NCBI GenBank assembly: GCA_013368325.1
Contig: JAACJK010000058.1
Coordinates: forward strand, 930,001-994,000
From: Ephemerocybe angulata
Lineage: Eukaryota; Basidiomycota; Agaricomycetes; Agaricales; Psathyrellaceae
Direction: 5' to 3'
DNA: 64,000 nt
Shown: positions 43,686-54,300 of the stretch, in pieces
How positions within the stretch are numbered: position 1 is the first letter of the stretch
Layout: the number at the start of each line of letters is the position of its first letter
The notes under the pieces: generated by a model
What the model saw: the letters and a program-made list of their open reading frames with translations, nothing else
Database searches by the model: none
What the model was told of the DNA's origin: nothing
Translations under genes and position numbers: made by a program

Positions 43686-45386
43686 ATGCTCAAGCCCACG
43701 CCCACACTCGACTACTCCGATTCCCTCCCCTCCGAGCTACTCTGCGAAATATTCCTCTCTGTCCTCGCTCTCAACAAGTCCTTTAGTGTCGCCAATATCG
43801 CCGAGCTAGAATGCTTTCGTCAAGTGTCCAAGAAATGGGAGCGAACAGTCGTATCACATCCGGAGCTCTGGACCTCCATACAGCTGGACTGTACGATAGA
43901 TGGGGGCTCTGTAGCAACCTCTTCCAAGCAGCTTCTTTCGCATCACAGCACTGGCAAGATCAAGCACATCAAGGAAATGGCTCGACGCCTTAAAAGACGA
44001 TGCTTTCCCAACGACGACCAACGGTTGGAGGCTGAACTTGTGCACAAGGCCATTATGGACATCACCCACTATGCAAGACTCTCAAACTCATCGCCTTTGA
44101 GCTTATCGCTGAAGCTGCCATGTCGAGAGGAGGCCATCGATTTGGATTTTCTCAAGCTCGGGAGGCCAGTCGTCGACAGGGTCCGCCGCCTAGAGTTAAC
44201 ACTCTCAACAACAGCGGCCTTTTGGTTCTCTCACGGAAACACGAACGAAACTACATCTAATGAGCCGACGGATAGCCTCTCTGGCATGGAAAGCGAAGGA
44301 TGGCCTCAGCTAGAAGACCTGAGACTCGTAATCCCGTATGACGGGGATCAACTTCTCACTCCCGGGGATTATCCTCGCCGGACGTTGCCAAATCCCAAGT
44401 TGGTGGGCAAGCGCCGCCCGCTCATGCCCCGTCTGACATCCCTCACTCTTCAAATGTATGCCTTAAACGAAGACATAATCGACTACATCAGGAGTTTATC
44501 CCAACAATTTCCCATAACTCAGCTCACACATCTGGAGATCGACAGAATCTCTGATTGGCACGGGCACTGGTTCTCTGAAAGCCTTGCTATCGCTGCAGAG
44601 TGCCGTGCCCATCTAGAGGACCTCAGGCTAGGGTTCTCCCGCCAGCACCGATCGGAACTTGTTTACTATCGCCCCCTCCTCGTCGACGGCACGATTACCT
44701 TTCCCAGGCTCAAAGTGCTCCACCTTCGTGTATACCACACCTCGCCCGACGCGGCTAGGGATGGATATGGCGACGGGCTCGACCAGGATCTCTCGCGTGC
44801 ATTAACGCTACCATCCCTTCAAGAGCTCTCTATTGCCTATCGGCCATCCACAGGCTCGTTGTATGGATACGATCCGAGGATCCGGGAAGCGGGAATGGAA
44901 GTTCCCACATTGACGTCCCTCCTCTCTCACTGCGAACATGGATTGCGGAAATTGTGTCTTACCAACATCTGCTTCGACGAAGCTGGGATCGACATTTACA
45001 GTCACATTCTATCCCACGGAGTCTTCAGAAATTTGGAGACTTTGCATCTCGTTGACGACTTCCTCCCATTTTACAGTTTTATGACGGATAAAATTGACGA
45101 CTGCACGTTCCTCCCCCGCCTCAGACATGTTGAGCTATGTTCTGGGTCGCAGCTTTCCGACAATACGGGCAACCTGAAGGAAGGGACTTTGAGGGCATAT
45201 ATGTTCTACAAAAGTCGACCCATGGGGAAGGTGATGATCCCGGCGGAAAGGCTGCCAGTAGTTAGACATGGACTAGACTGCAAGACATGCACTGCGTGCA
45301 GATGCGTTGGACTTCCCTGTGAGCCTCGCATTGTGACCGATGATTCCACCTATGCTCCTATCAAAGACTTCGATGACCGCATATGA
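43686..45386 (+). CDS. F-box-like protein 1 (leucine-rich-repeat type)
   Basis: 566 residues, intronless. N-terminal F-box-like motif 'LPSELLCEIFLSVLAL' followed by 'FRQVSKKWERTVVSHPELWT', which in other proteins binds SKP1 and brings substrates to an SCF ubiquitin ligase. The rest is an irregular LRR-like solenoid: 'LEDLRLVIP', 'LTSLTLQMYAL', 'LEDLRLGFS', 'LKVLHLRVY', 'LQELSIAY', 'LRKLCLTNI', 'LETLHLVDDFLPFYSFM'. The C-terminus is Cys-rich ('DCKTCTACRCVGLPC'). First of three tandem paralogues; likely one of the large expanded agaricomycete set, probably with diverged substrates. Confidence 0.85.
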   Translation: MLKPTPTLDYSDSLPSELLCEIFLSVLALNKSFSVANIAELECFRQVSKKWERTVVSHPELWTSIQLDCTIDGGSVATSSKQLLSHHSTGKIKHIKEMARRLKRRCFPNDDQRLEAELVHKAIMDITHYARLSNSSPLSLSLKLPCREEAIDLDFLKLGRPVVDRVRRLELTLSTTAAFWFSHGNTNETTSNEPTDSLSGMESEGWPQLEDLRLVIPYDGDQLLTPGDYPRRTLPNPKLVGKRRPLMPRLTSLTLQMYALNEDIIDYIRSLSQQFPITQLTHLEIDRISDWHGHWFSESLAIAAECRAHLEDLRLGFSRQHRSELVYYRPLLVDGTITFPRLKVLHLRVYHTSPDAARDGYGDGLDQDLSRALTLPSLQELSIAYRPSTGSLYGYDPRIREAGMEVPTLTSLLSHCEHGLRKLCLTNICFDEAGIDIYSHILSHGVFRNLETLHLVDDFLPFYSFMTDKIDDCTFLPRLRHVELCSGSQLSDNTGNLKEGTLRAYMFYKSRPMGKVMIPAERLPVVRHGLDCKTCTACRCVGLPCEPRIVTDDSTYAPIKDFDDRI

Positions 45387-45727
45387 GACTTGACTTGCCG
45401 TGTACTTCCTTAGTGTACTCCCTAAATTGATACTTAATTTCAGCTTTGAGGTCTATAGAACATTAAGGGAGGAATTGTATATGCTTTGCCTGCCATCCCA
45501 CAAAGCCTGATCAAATGGGTGTTCGACGGGTAAATGATTACACTCACGCCGGGGGCTACACAGCCGCTCACAGAGTCTGTTCTCAATCAACATACAAGCT
45601 CAAGGACGCCACAATTATACTCGTCATCGCCCCGAGCTTGTTTCGACCGCAGCGAAAATGTAGATAAATAAGCGCTCGCGCCCCGTGACCACCACAGCTG
45701 CCCACGGCCCAGCAATCACATCTGCCC

Positions 45728-45860
45728 GAGATATCTACCATTTTAATGCACACTGTAATAAATTAGCGCCCTCGTCTTGAGAAGAAAAGACGTCACCATA
45801 AGGTAACCATTGAGTACATCGAATCTAACAATTGCGTTAAGCGCCCGCGTACGGTGTACT
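45728..45860. promoter_or_regulatory. Conserved intergenic block upstream of F-box gene 2
   Basis: Matches 47772-47905 in order: 'ATATCTACCATT', 'ATTAGCGCCCT', 'GAGAA.AAAAG..GTC.CCATAA', 'TAACCGTT/ATTGAGTA', 'ATCGAA.CTAACAA', 'TTAAGCGCC'. Not coding. Conservation between flanks that otherwise differ suggests a shared control region or recent duplication border. Confidence 0.55.
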
Positions 45861-46030
45861 ACACACCACTGGCCAAAAACCTGAATTACTATTTCTGATG
45901 TTTAATTCTCTATTGTAAGACTGCGGATCTCTCAATCTCAAAAACTTTTACGGGGCACTACTTGAACAGCTCCCCGTAGTATAAAATGCCCTCCAGGTGC
46001 CAGTTATAGAGACACAGAACAGAACCGCCC

Positions 46031-47671
46031 ATGGCTTCTACCTCCTCATCTAAGAAGACCCCCACCCAATTCGACGACCTCCCCCCCGAAGTTCTCTCCA
46101 AGATACTCTACAATGTGCTCGGTATCAATGAAACTATCGGTCGTAATGTGACCGAGCTTGAAGGGCTTCGTGGAGTCTCGAAGAAGTTGGAGCGCACGGC
46201 CATGGAAGAGCCGACACTTTGGACCTCAATATACCGCGACTGTACGGCGCTTCCTCAGAAGGGCTGCTCACCAGACGAAATCCCCGCGGACACTATCCAA
46301 GCAGAAGCAAGTTTCCTCATCCACAAGGCCACAATGGATGTTACCCATTACGCAAAGCTCTCAGGCGCACTGCCTTTGAACCTGTCGCTGAAGCTTCCAG
46401 GTCGAATGAACGGCTCCGAGTTAGCTATACTTAACCTTGAGAGATCAATCGTCAACAGGGTCTGGCGTTTGGAGCTGACGGTCTCAGGATCAGCAGCCTT
46501 CCAGTTTGCCTCCAAAAACTTACGCGACCCTAGTCCCGACAAGCCGAAGGACATCTCCTCCGACGCATATAATAGTGGATGGCCTCATTTGGAGTCACTA
46601 AGTCTCGTGGTCGATTCGGAACAAGCTGAAGATTGCACGGTGTGGTTCATGAAGTATGGTGATCCTGGGGCGGTGTACGAGTGCTCACTCATGCCCCGCC
46701 TGACCAACCTCTCACTCATCATGCCCAAACTCCCAAAGGACTGGACTGGAATCAACATATTGGCTGTTGCTTTTCCCTTGTCTCAGCTCACAAGCTTAGA
46801 AATCGCCACATTCTCTGAGAGCGAATGGTCTCAGTTCCCAGCCACCATCGCTATGGTTAACGAGTGCCGTGATAACTTGGAAAGCCTCACTTTAACCTTC
46901 CGCCGGTCGGAAATCCCCACGCACGAGAGCCCTACGCTCGACCGCATTCTTGGGAACGATTCTGGCATCACTTTCCCCAAACTCAGGAAGCTAGACCTGT
47001 GTGTACTCCACGAGGAAAGCTTTGTGACTTCTCGTGACCATGCTGGGCTTGACCAAGACCTTTCACGTATCTTCATCCTCCCATATCTGGAAAGCCTTAA
47101 GATTATCTATCGCGGACATTACAAGTTCAACCAAGAGTGTCCCAGAAATGCGAATCAGCAAGGCGGGATGAAGGTCTCCACCTTATTGTCACTGGTCTCT
47201 CGATGCGGAGATAAATTGCGGAAGCTGTTTCTTTCCAACATCAGCTTCAAAGTGGACAGCGACGACCTTGGACCCGACCATTATACCCAGCTCCTATCCC
47301 ATAAGGCATTCAGCAAATTGGAAGATCTAACCGTCTTTGATGACTTCCTGCCATCTTTTGGTTTTCTCAAGGAAAAGCTCAAAGACTGTTCGTTCCTCCC
47401 GGACCTTCTATGCCTTCAGCTGGCGCCTGGATCACATCTCTCGGCAGGGCAGCAAAACCCAGTAGCGGCTTACAGTGAGATGAAGATGTTTTGCAAGGGG
47501 CGCACGCAGTTTCAGAAGGACAGCCAGATGGACACAGAGCTATTTAGACATGGGCATACTTGCTCTTCAGGGCCTAACTGTAGCTGTTTAACACTTGGAC
47601 GGGGTTTGTTCGGGCTAGCATTTTACTATTACTTAGGCGAGTCGAGATTCCCCTTACACAATGTTCTGTGA
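46031..47671 (+). CDS. F-box-like protein 2
   Basis: 546 residues, intronless. TATAAAA stands at 45980-45986. F-box-like 'DDLPPEVLSKILYNVLGI', then 'LEGLRGVSKKLERTAMEEPT', 'LWTSIYRDCTAL', and an LRR-like body ('LESLSLVVDS', 'LTNLSLIMPKL', 'LRKLDLCVLHEE', 'LRKLFLSNISF', 'LEDLTVFDDFLPSFGFL'). A Cys-containing tail 'CSSGPNCSCL' is followed by a hydrophobic C-terminus 'GLFGLAFYYYL'. Same 'DDFLPSF.FL' and 'C(S/T)FLP.L' blocks as its neighbours. Closest to gene 3. Likely an SCF substrate adaptor. Confidence 0.85.
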   Translation: MASTSSSKKTPTQFDDLPPEVLSKILYNVLGINETIGRNVTELEGLRGVSKKLERTAMEEPTLWTSIYRDCTALPQKGCSPDEIPADTIQAEASFLIHKATMDVTHYAKLSGALPLNLSLKLPGRMNGSELAILNLERSIVNRVWRLELTVSGSAAFQFASKNLRDPSPDKPKDISSDAYNSGWPHLESLSLVVDSEQAEDCTVWFMKYGDPGAVYECSLMPRLTNLSLIMPKLPKDWTGINILAVAFPLSQLTSLEIATFSESEWSQFPATIAMVNECRDNLESLTLTFRRSEIPTHESPTLDRILGNDSGITFPKLRKLDLCVLHEESFVTSRDHAGLDQDLSRIFILPYLESLKIIYRGHYKFNQECPRNANQQGGMKVSTLLSLVSRCGDKLRKLFLSNISFKVDSDDLGPDHYTQLLSHKAFSKLEDLTVFDDFLPSFGFLKEKLKDCSFLPDLLCLQLAPGSHLSAGQQNPVAAYSEMKMFCKGRTQFQKDSQMDTELFRHGHTCSSGPNCSCLTLGRGLFGLAFYYYLGESRFPLHNVL

Positions 47672-47771
47672 AATGCGAGTTTTCGATTCAGCCTGGTGTG
47701 ATCTACCGAAGAGGCCTTGATAGGCACCTTCAGGGTTATGCAGTGCTTAGTCTGGTTCACACAAGCTGCCT

Positions 47772-47905
47772 GGAATATCTACCATTGTAGCGCTGTATGG
47801 GGCGGCCTGTAGAATTTAGCACCCTGACTCTGAGAATAAAAGGTGTCGCCATAAGCTAACCGTTAAGTATATCGAACTTAACAATGGCGCTAAGCGCCTG
47901 TATAC
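47772..47905. promoter_or_regulatory. Conserved intergenic block upstream of F-box gene 3
   Basis: Partner of 45728-45860; see there. It lies about 360 nt upstream of the F-box gene 3 start, compared with about 170 nt for gene 2. Confidence 0.55.
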
Positions 47906-48262
47906 GCACAAGCCGACCACAAGTATGGAAGCTGGAAGACTACAACAAATGTATACTGCTTTATTGTGATACTACTTCGTCTTTCATTCTCGAAAATATA
48001 CAAGCCGCTGCCTCTCAGAATATCGCGTATAGCAGAATATAAGTCCTAGGTCCGGGGTCCGGTCCACGGGTCCACTATTGTCAAAGCAGCCCGAATCGGT
48101 TGTGATGACACCCTTTTGTCTTTTTGTAGTGCCCTCAACAACGTCGGTTGCCCCGACGACGCTGGCTGAGTGTTCATTCTCATTATTTGACTTTGCCGTG
48201 TTATCCTCGAACTATAAATCGCAGGTGAACCTGGGTGGAAGATCCACAGAACACAACCGCCT

Positions 48263-49921
48263 ATGCCTTCTACCGTCTCACATACGAAGCCTACCACCGA
48301 ACTCGACGACTCGGACCCCACCGTCGCCACCGACGTCGAAGACTCGGGCTCCATCGCCGCCACCCAGGTCGACTGCGCGGAATCCATCCCCATGACCAAG
48401 GTCGACTGCGCGGCCCAGGACTCCATGAGTCCCACCAACGACGTCGACTGCTCGGACTCCATCCCCGCCAAAGTCCCGGCCGGCATCGACTCTCTCCCCC
48501 TCGAGGTTCTCTGCCAGATATTTCGCTCGGTCGTCGCTCTCAATGACTTCCACGTTGATAAAATGGGCGGTCTCGAAGTTCTTCAGCAAGTCTCAACGGA
48601 ATTGGCGCAAGCGGCTATATCAGAACCGGAGCTCTGGCGATGGATATACCGCGACTGTACGGAACCCAAGCCGCCAGTTCTTAGCTCAAATAGCGCGGTC
48701 GCGCTTCAAGAAGAGGCTTCCCTCAATCGCAAGGCCGCAATGGATATCACCCATTACACAAAGCTCTCAGGCCGCCTACCTTTGGACTTGTCGCTGAAGC
48801 TTCCAAGTCGATCCCACTACACAGAGTTGGATATACTTGACCTTGAGAGGTCGATCGTCGACAGGGTTTGGCATTTGGAGTTGCCACTCTCACAGTCAGC
48901 GGCCCTCTCCCTTACTTCCAAGGAAATACGCGACCCTTGTAACTCCGACTCGGACTATCTGAGGGGCGGCTCCTCCGACGCAGATGTTTATGGGTGGCCC
49001 CAATTACAGGAACTAAGGCTCTTCTTTTTTCCCGAAGATATCAATTTCTGGGTGTGGAGACGGAGGTTTGGTCGTCATGTGGGGGAGGGCGTCCGTTCCT
49101 CCCTCAGGCTCATGCCCCGGCTTACCTCCCTCTGGCTCTCCATGCCAAAATTTCCCATAGGCGTCAATGGATCCAACATGATAATGGCGGCTGGATTTCC
49201 CTTGTCCCAACTCACCCGTTTAAAACTCATCACAACAGAACCGCAGCAGTTCTCTGCCAGCCTGATCATGGCCAACGCATGCCGTGCTAACCTGGAGGAA
49301 CTCTGGTTACGCTTCAACCGACCAATATCCTCAGAAATTGACGCGCACCAGGACCCTATCACTTTCCCAAACCTCAAGATGCTAGAACTCTTTGTATGTC
49401 ACGAGGAAACATTCATAGCCTCTGATGACGAAGGAGGGCTCGACCTGGACCTTCCGCGTGCCTTCAAACTCCCATCCCTCGAAGACCTTACCATTTTCTT
49501 TGGTGCCTCCTACGAGTATAGCAAAGAGCGTTTGAAACACCAGCAAGGCGGAATGAAAGTTTCCACCTTATTGTCGCTTGTTCCTGGAAACAAGTTGCGC
49601 ACTCTGTATCTTTCCAATATCAGCTTTGAAGGGGATAACGAAGACCTTGGAGACGACCCTGACGACCCTTATACCCACATCCTTTCCCACAGTGCCTTCA
49701 AAAACTTGGAAACCCTAGCCCTCACTGACGACTTCCTCCCGTCTTTTTCATTCCTCAGGGATAAGGTCGACGATTGTTCGTTCCTCCCACACCTTCGAGA
49801 TCTTGCCCCGGAGCCTGGGTGGCTTCTCCCGGAACGTCAGGAAACCTTTGACGCGGCTTATCATCAAAAGGAGAAGTTTTGCAAGAGGCGCGCGCAGTCT
49901 CCGAAAAAAACAGCCAGCTAG
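48263..49921 (+). CDS. F-box-like protein 3 with acidic N-terminal repeats
   Basis: 552 residues, intronless. A TATAAA lies at 48213. Before the F-box-like motif ('IDSLPLEVLCQIFRSVVAL') it has an extra 70-residue acidic stretch of short imperfect repeats built on 'D(S)xPxxATxVD(C/E)' ('SDPTVATDVEDSGSIAATQ', 'VDCAESIPMTKVDCA', 'NDVDCSDSIPAKV'), coded by a repeated GTCGACTG-type DNA motif. Body and 'DDFLPSFSFLRDKVDDCSFL' block as in gene 2. The C-terminus ends early at 'AQSPKKTAS', without the Cys-rich tail of genes 1 and 2, so it may be truncated. Confidence 0.83.
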   Translation: MPSTVSHTKPTTELDDSDPTVATDVEDSGSIAATQVDCAESIPMTKVDCAAQDSMSPTNDVDCSDSIPAKVPAGIDSLPLEVLCQIFRSVVALNDFHVDKMGGLEVLQQVSTELAQAAISEPELWRWIYRDCTEPKPPVLSSNSAVALQEEASLNRKAAMDITHYTKLSGRLPLDLSLKLPSRSHYTELDILDLERSIVDRVWHLELPLSQSAALSLTSKEIRDPCNSDSDYLRGGSSDADVYGWPQLQELRLFFFPEDINFWVWRRRFGRHVGEGVRSSLRLMPRLTSLWLSMPKFPIGVNGSNMIMAAGFPLSQLTRLKLITTEPQQFSASLIMANACRANLEELWLRFNRPISSEIDAHQDPITFPNLKMLELFVCHEETFIASDDEGGLDLDLPRAFKLPSLEDLTIFFGASYEYSKERLKHQQGGMKVSTLLSLVPGNKLRTLYLSNISFEGDNEDLGDDPDDPYTHILSHSAFKNLETLALTDDFLPSFSFLRDKVDDCSFLPHLRDLAPEPGWLLPERQETFDAAYHQKEKFCKRRAQSPKKTAS

Positions 49922-50341
49922 ACACATAATGACTTGGACATGGACGTACTTGGCAAGTAGGGTCTGATTGCAGCTGCCCTACACTTGTACAGGGCTCGTT
50001 CGTCACTGGTCCATATGAGATGCGAGTTTTCAACTTAGCCTGGTGTACTTGTATTTTACGGATGTGGCCTTGATAGAATCCGTCAGTTTTGCGCAGTAGC
50101 TTGGCCCGCACGATACCTCGTGTTGAGAAATTAAGTAGATGATGGTTCAAAGACAAGGCTAGTCACGCCGCTAGTGGCAACAGGCGATTCGGCGAATCAG
50201 CTTTGTTGATCCGCTCATATTTACCATCACCATTTGCACCAAACATCGGAAGTTTGATCGCCAGCACGGTGACCGCGAACAGAGACGCGACGGACTCGAG
50301 CATTACGACGGCGACGGCGACCTTCCGAACAGCGACCAACG
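49922..50341. other. No supported gene
   Basis: 3' flank of F-box gene 3 and promoter of the mitochondrial-type gene. Nothing conserved recognised. Confidence 0.4.
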
Positions 50342-51384
50342 ATGCTAGGAGCAAATGTACTCGCCCGAAGAGCGTTCTGCAGCCTCAGGGCTGCTGCCTC
50401 CATGTCTCGGGGGCGCACAGCACTGACTGTACCCCCAAACCGAGCTATCCATGCCTCCGCACCAGGTGAGTAATAAGGATGTAAACCTACCTATAGAGTT
50501 GGTATTGACCATAGATATATCTAGTGCTGAAGAAAAAGAAGGCTACAACTGACTTTGAGTCCCTGTTCGACGACGACGACCTCGAAATCGTCGACACAGT
50601 CACGTCCAAGACCGCCGCACCCACCCACCCTTCCGCACCCAGCACCTCCACTTCCGGTCGAACGTTGGGCGACTCTCGCAGGACCAAACTCTCACCTCAA
50701 GCCCGCAAAGAAAAGCTCACCGAAACTCTCGCGTACATGAAGCCCCGAATCGGGCGCAAGCCCACCGAGCCGCACCCTGAAGTGCGCAACGCCGCCTGGC
50801 TAAACCTCCTCCAACTGGCCTCTTCCGAAGCCGACATGCGCGAAATCGTCTCCACCATGCCCCAATGGGCGCAGGGCGGCCGCACTTTCACAGCGCTGTT
50901 CAGCGAGTCTTTCGTCCGGCGCTGCCAGGAGCTCGCGTGCCCGCGCCTCGCGCTCCAGGTCTACGGCGACTACGCCAAGTACAATTTGCGCTTGACCCTC
51001 CCTGCTGCGCGACAGCTCCTTCATTCCCTCCACCGCCTCGATATTTCCGAACTTATGACTGCGTCCGCGCTGTACGGGCTGTACAACCTCCCTGCCGCCG
51101 CCCAGGACTACGTCTCGTGCGCGATCATCGTCAACGCGTGTTTCAGGAACGGAAGCGAGGATGCGAACGCCATTGCGCAGGCCTTGCTGCCCCATCTTAG
51201 GAAGCTCCAGGCGGAGACCAGCGTCGACGAGAAGGATACGTATCATAGGGAGAACGTGTGGGTGGTGAAGTCGATGGAGAACATTGAGGCGATGTTGAAG
51301 GAGCCGAAGGGAGCCAAGGCTGCCCCCATCCCTGACTTGGCGGCAGCTGCGTCGACGTCGGCTGAGCAGACCGTCTCGCCGTAG
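50342..51384 (+). CDS. Predicted mitochondrial protein (unknown helical-repeat type)
   Basis: Two exons, 50342-50465 and 50525-51384, give 327 residues. The N-terminus 'MLGANVLARRAFCSLRAAAS' is Arg/Ala/Ser-rich with no acidic residues, like a mitochondrial presequence. It runs through 'NRAIHASAP' (a likely cleavage region) into an acidic 'DFESLFDDDDLEIVD'. The remainder is helical with repeats resembling PPR/TPR pairs ('RRCQELACPRLALQVYGDYA', 'ARQLLHSLHRLDIS', 'AQDYVSCAIIVNACFR'). A ribosomal or RNA-related mitochondrial role is plausible, but I cannot name it. The short first exon carries only the targeting sequence. Confidence 0.7.
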
Positions 51385-54300
51385 TCACTTATGTACGCAC
51401 ACTATACGTTATATCATCCTACTGAAACATCCTAGAATAATCAATCTACACACTTGTGGAAGGAAATACCGCTTCCCGCTCGTTCGCTCAAGCCCTAGAA
51501 AGTCAAAAGCATGGTCTTGGAGCTTTCTGCTGGCACTGTCCACGACAGAATTTTCGAAGCCCTTCAGTTCGTTCAGACTCGAATGCCCCATACCAGATTC
51601 ACAGCTTTCCTGGTTCTCCGTTTCGTGAAGCTGTACAAGCGATGAACGCGTGGTTCCTCTTCCAGATGCACTTCTGAATCCTCGCCCTTTGTTCTCGTCT
51701 TCCTTGACCCTTTGCAGTCACTGAAAAAGAGGCTTCTTTCCCATTCCAGTTCTCCGACGAACAAAAGGATGATGGATCGTCAGCCCTTCGCCAGCCTCAT
51801 TAGTCCCGGCACCCTCGTGGTCGTCGCCTCCAACCAGGCATAAATAGCATAAATACAGCGAAGAGACTGAATGCCCATTTGCGAAGCACCTCCTCGAGCA
51901 GAACTCGAGCCCCTCACTACCCGACGGGGCGCTATGTATTATTGATGAAGCCTCCCCGACCCACTCCTCTCCGAGCTCGAGATCGCCTCTTCAGTTGGAA
52001 GCGGGCATTATGGCTGGCTCAGTTCTACTGTCGCTTCCAACTGGCACGGCGTCTCGGGAGTCGGTGATGTCATTTGACGTCGTCCCAATTGCCTGTCGTC
52101 CCGTTGTCGCAGTACGGACACGCAAGGTTGCAAGGTTGGCTCTCGGGTGGATCGTAGTCAAGATGAGGTCACGAATCAGGTCTGCCCGTCCGTACTCTAC
52201 CTTTCAGCCACGACCATCCACGGTCATCCACGGCGTGCTTGGTGGCCCGCCGTATCTTGATTCTGCTAACATCAGCCAGGAAGCTACACCTTTACACAGG
52301 TTCTCGAATAGATGCGACGATGATTGGGGGATTTCGTGCATCACTGCCTTTAGACAGGACGCGTTTGAAGCTAAGCAGAAATGGCTTATTGCACGAGTAT
52401 AAGCATACACCAATAGATCGAACCCGTCAAACGCACCATACTAGCTATGGGCTCCGGTAGTACGATCTTCGTCTCTGTACACAGATGATCTCGAACACAA
52501 ACGCTACTTGGATCCAAGCCTCACGTGCGATTCCAGCTTTCCTCCTCGGTCTGTTCCTGAGCACCCCGAGAGGCAGTTCGAACCTCGCTGATGACCCGCT
52601 GGACTAGCGGGTAGGGCTGTCCTGCCGCCCTCATCGTACCATTAGGCGCCTGTGTGCGCATCATGATGCTTGTTTTCGGCGCTTAGTCAGCCTCCTCGAG
52701 GCTTCCTGTCGCGCCCTGTCGCGCCTCGCCTGGAGAGCAATCATCATCTTGGATCACGACGACGACGACGCTTGGTGCGGGCCTGCGGCCCACTCCACCG
52801 CCGTTCCGAGTCCGCTTGAGATCAGATGTAGCCTTTGCCGACACTCGCGGGCGCTTGTTAGGCATATTTAAGCGCTGCCCAATGCCCATCACGCTTAGCA
52901 ACTTCGAGGGTGTTGCGGCCGCGGGCGCCTCCGTCACACCCTCGAGAGAGCCAAATGCGCCGGTGTGTATGAATCTTCATTCCTCCTGATCGAAGTCTCC
53001 AGCGACCGCTCGCCACAGTGGCGATATCAGTTGTCGAGGAGCTCGTCTCAATCTGATTCTACGTTCTGCTCTGATTTGGGTCTGATGGTCCAATGTGACC
53101 AGTGTGCGGTGCTTGGTATGTGCTGTCCGGGATGTCCAATAGATGTTTGTCAAACTATACATGGCGGGAGAGTGAAGATGGATGAATGAAAGGAATGAAA
53201 ATTTCCGCTCAACGCCCATCTATTACACTTCGCTGACAACTTTGGTGGGTAACATACTTACTTTCTATCAAGTGTCATGAACTTATCTCGGAAAAAGCGG
53301 CAACACCCCATTTTACCCCAGCGCCCGTTCATAACTCCAGAGTCTGCTATCGTCCTCGAGGTGGTCGTGTGAGTAAGACAGTTCTGTGTATCTGGAAGAT
53401 AACGAGGAGGCCACCATCACAGTGAACAAAAGGGTACTGTACACTCGTCTCGGATGCCTTGGAATTAGTAACTGACGCTGCGATAAGCACGCTCAGGTGA
53501 GGTCGGGAACTATCTGGGTATTTGCGCGTCCTATGAGCTGTATACTATTAACAGCTCGACTGTACTTAAAAGTAGAGCGAACTTGAACGGGGTGACAGGA
53601 TGTAAAACGGAATTGGACAATGAAACAACTTTCTAATAAACTGCGGTAGGTACATAGGGAATGGGTAATGATGCCGTATTAGCTATGTAGCTCTGACTCG
53701 GGGTATAGGATCTCGACTGGGCCGAGTATGCGCTAGAGCCAGTGAGTGAAAAAGGTACCCAGCAGCTTTATTGCCACAGTGACAGTGCCTCCCTAAGGAA
53801 TCCTTCGAATTCGGGTCAGGTACCCAGCGGCGGCGGCTCGCAACGCGCCCCATGCTCGATTGTTAGTAGTTACTACATAAAAGACATGCCACCGACTGTC
53901 TTGCCTCAACAGAAGAATTCCTGGACTATGTATCGGTCGGGATAGCGAAACCCGTTGAATGTCTGCATGTAAGTCTAGAATTGAAACTCTTATCTACGTC
54001 CCTCTCACGTACCCTAAAACCCCGCAACGTCGTACATAATCCGTTATCTTCCTCACTGACAAAGCCCTCCATCCCCTTCGCTTGGCTTGGCTCAGCAAGG
54101 AGTGGGGCTTCTGAATTTGGAATTCATCATCGCCTTGACTGATATGGACATGCCTGCGATTCAGATACCTTATCTGCCCTGGCTGCACTTCGATCAAAAA
54201 CACAAGGCCACATCTTCGGACTTCCGGAATCCGCATCTAGCTCGATTGACCGTTGTAAAGGATTGCACCAGATCGTCTTCTCGTGGTCTTGTGCCTGAAA

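Noticed and set aside
52565..52640. 'GGTTCGAACTGCC' on the minus strand as another possible tRNA end
   Set aside because: Stem pairs do not form and no anticodon arm of the right spacing is present.
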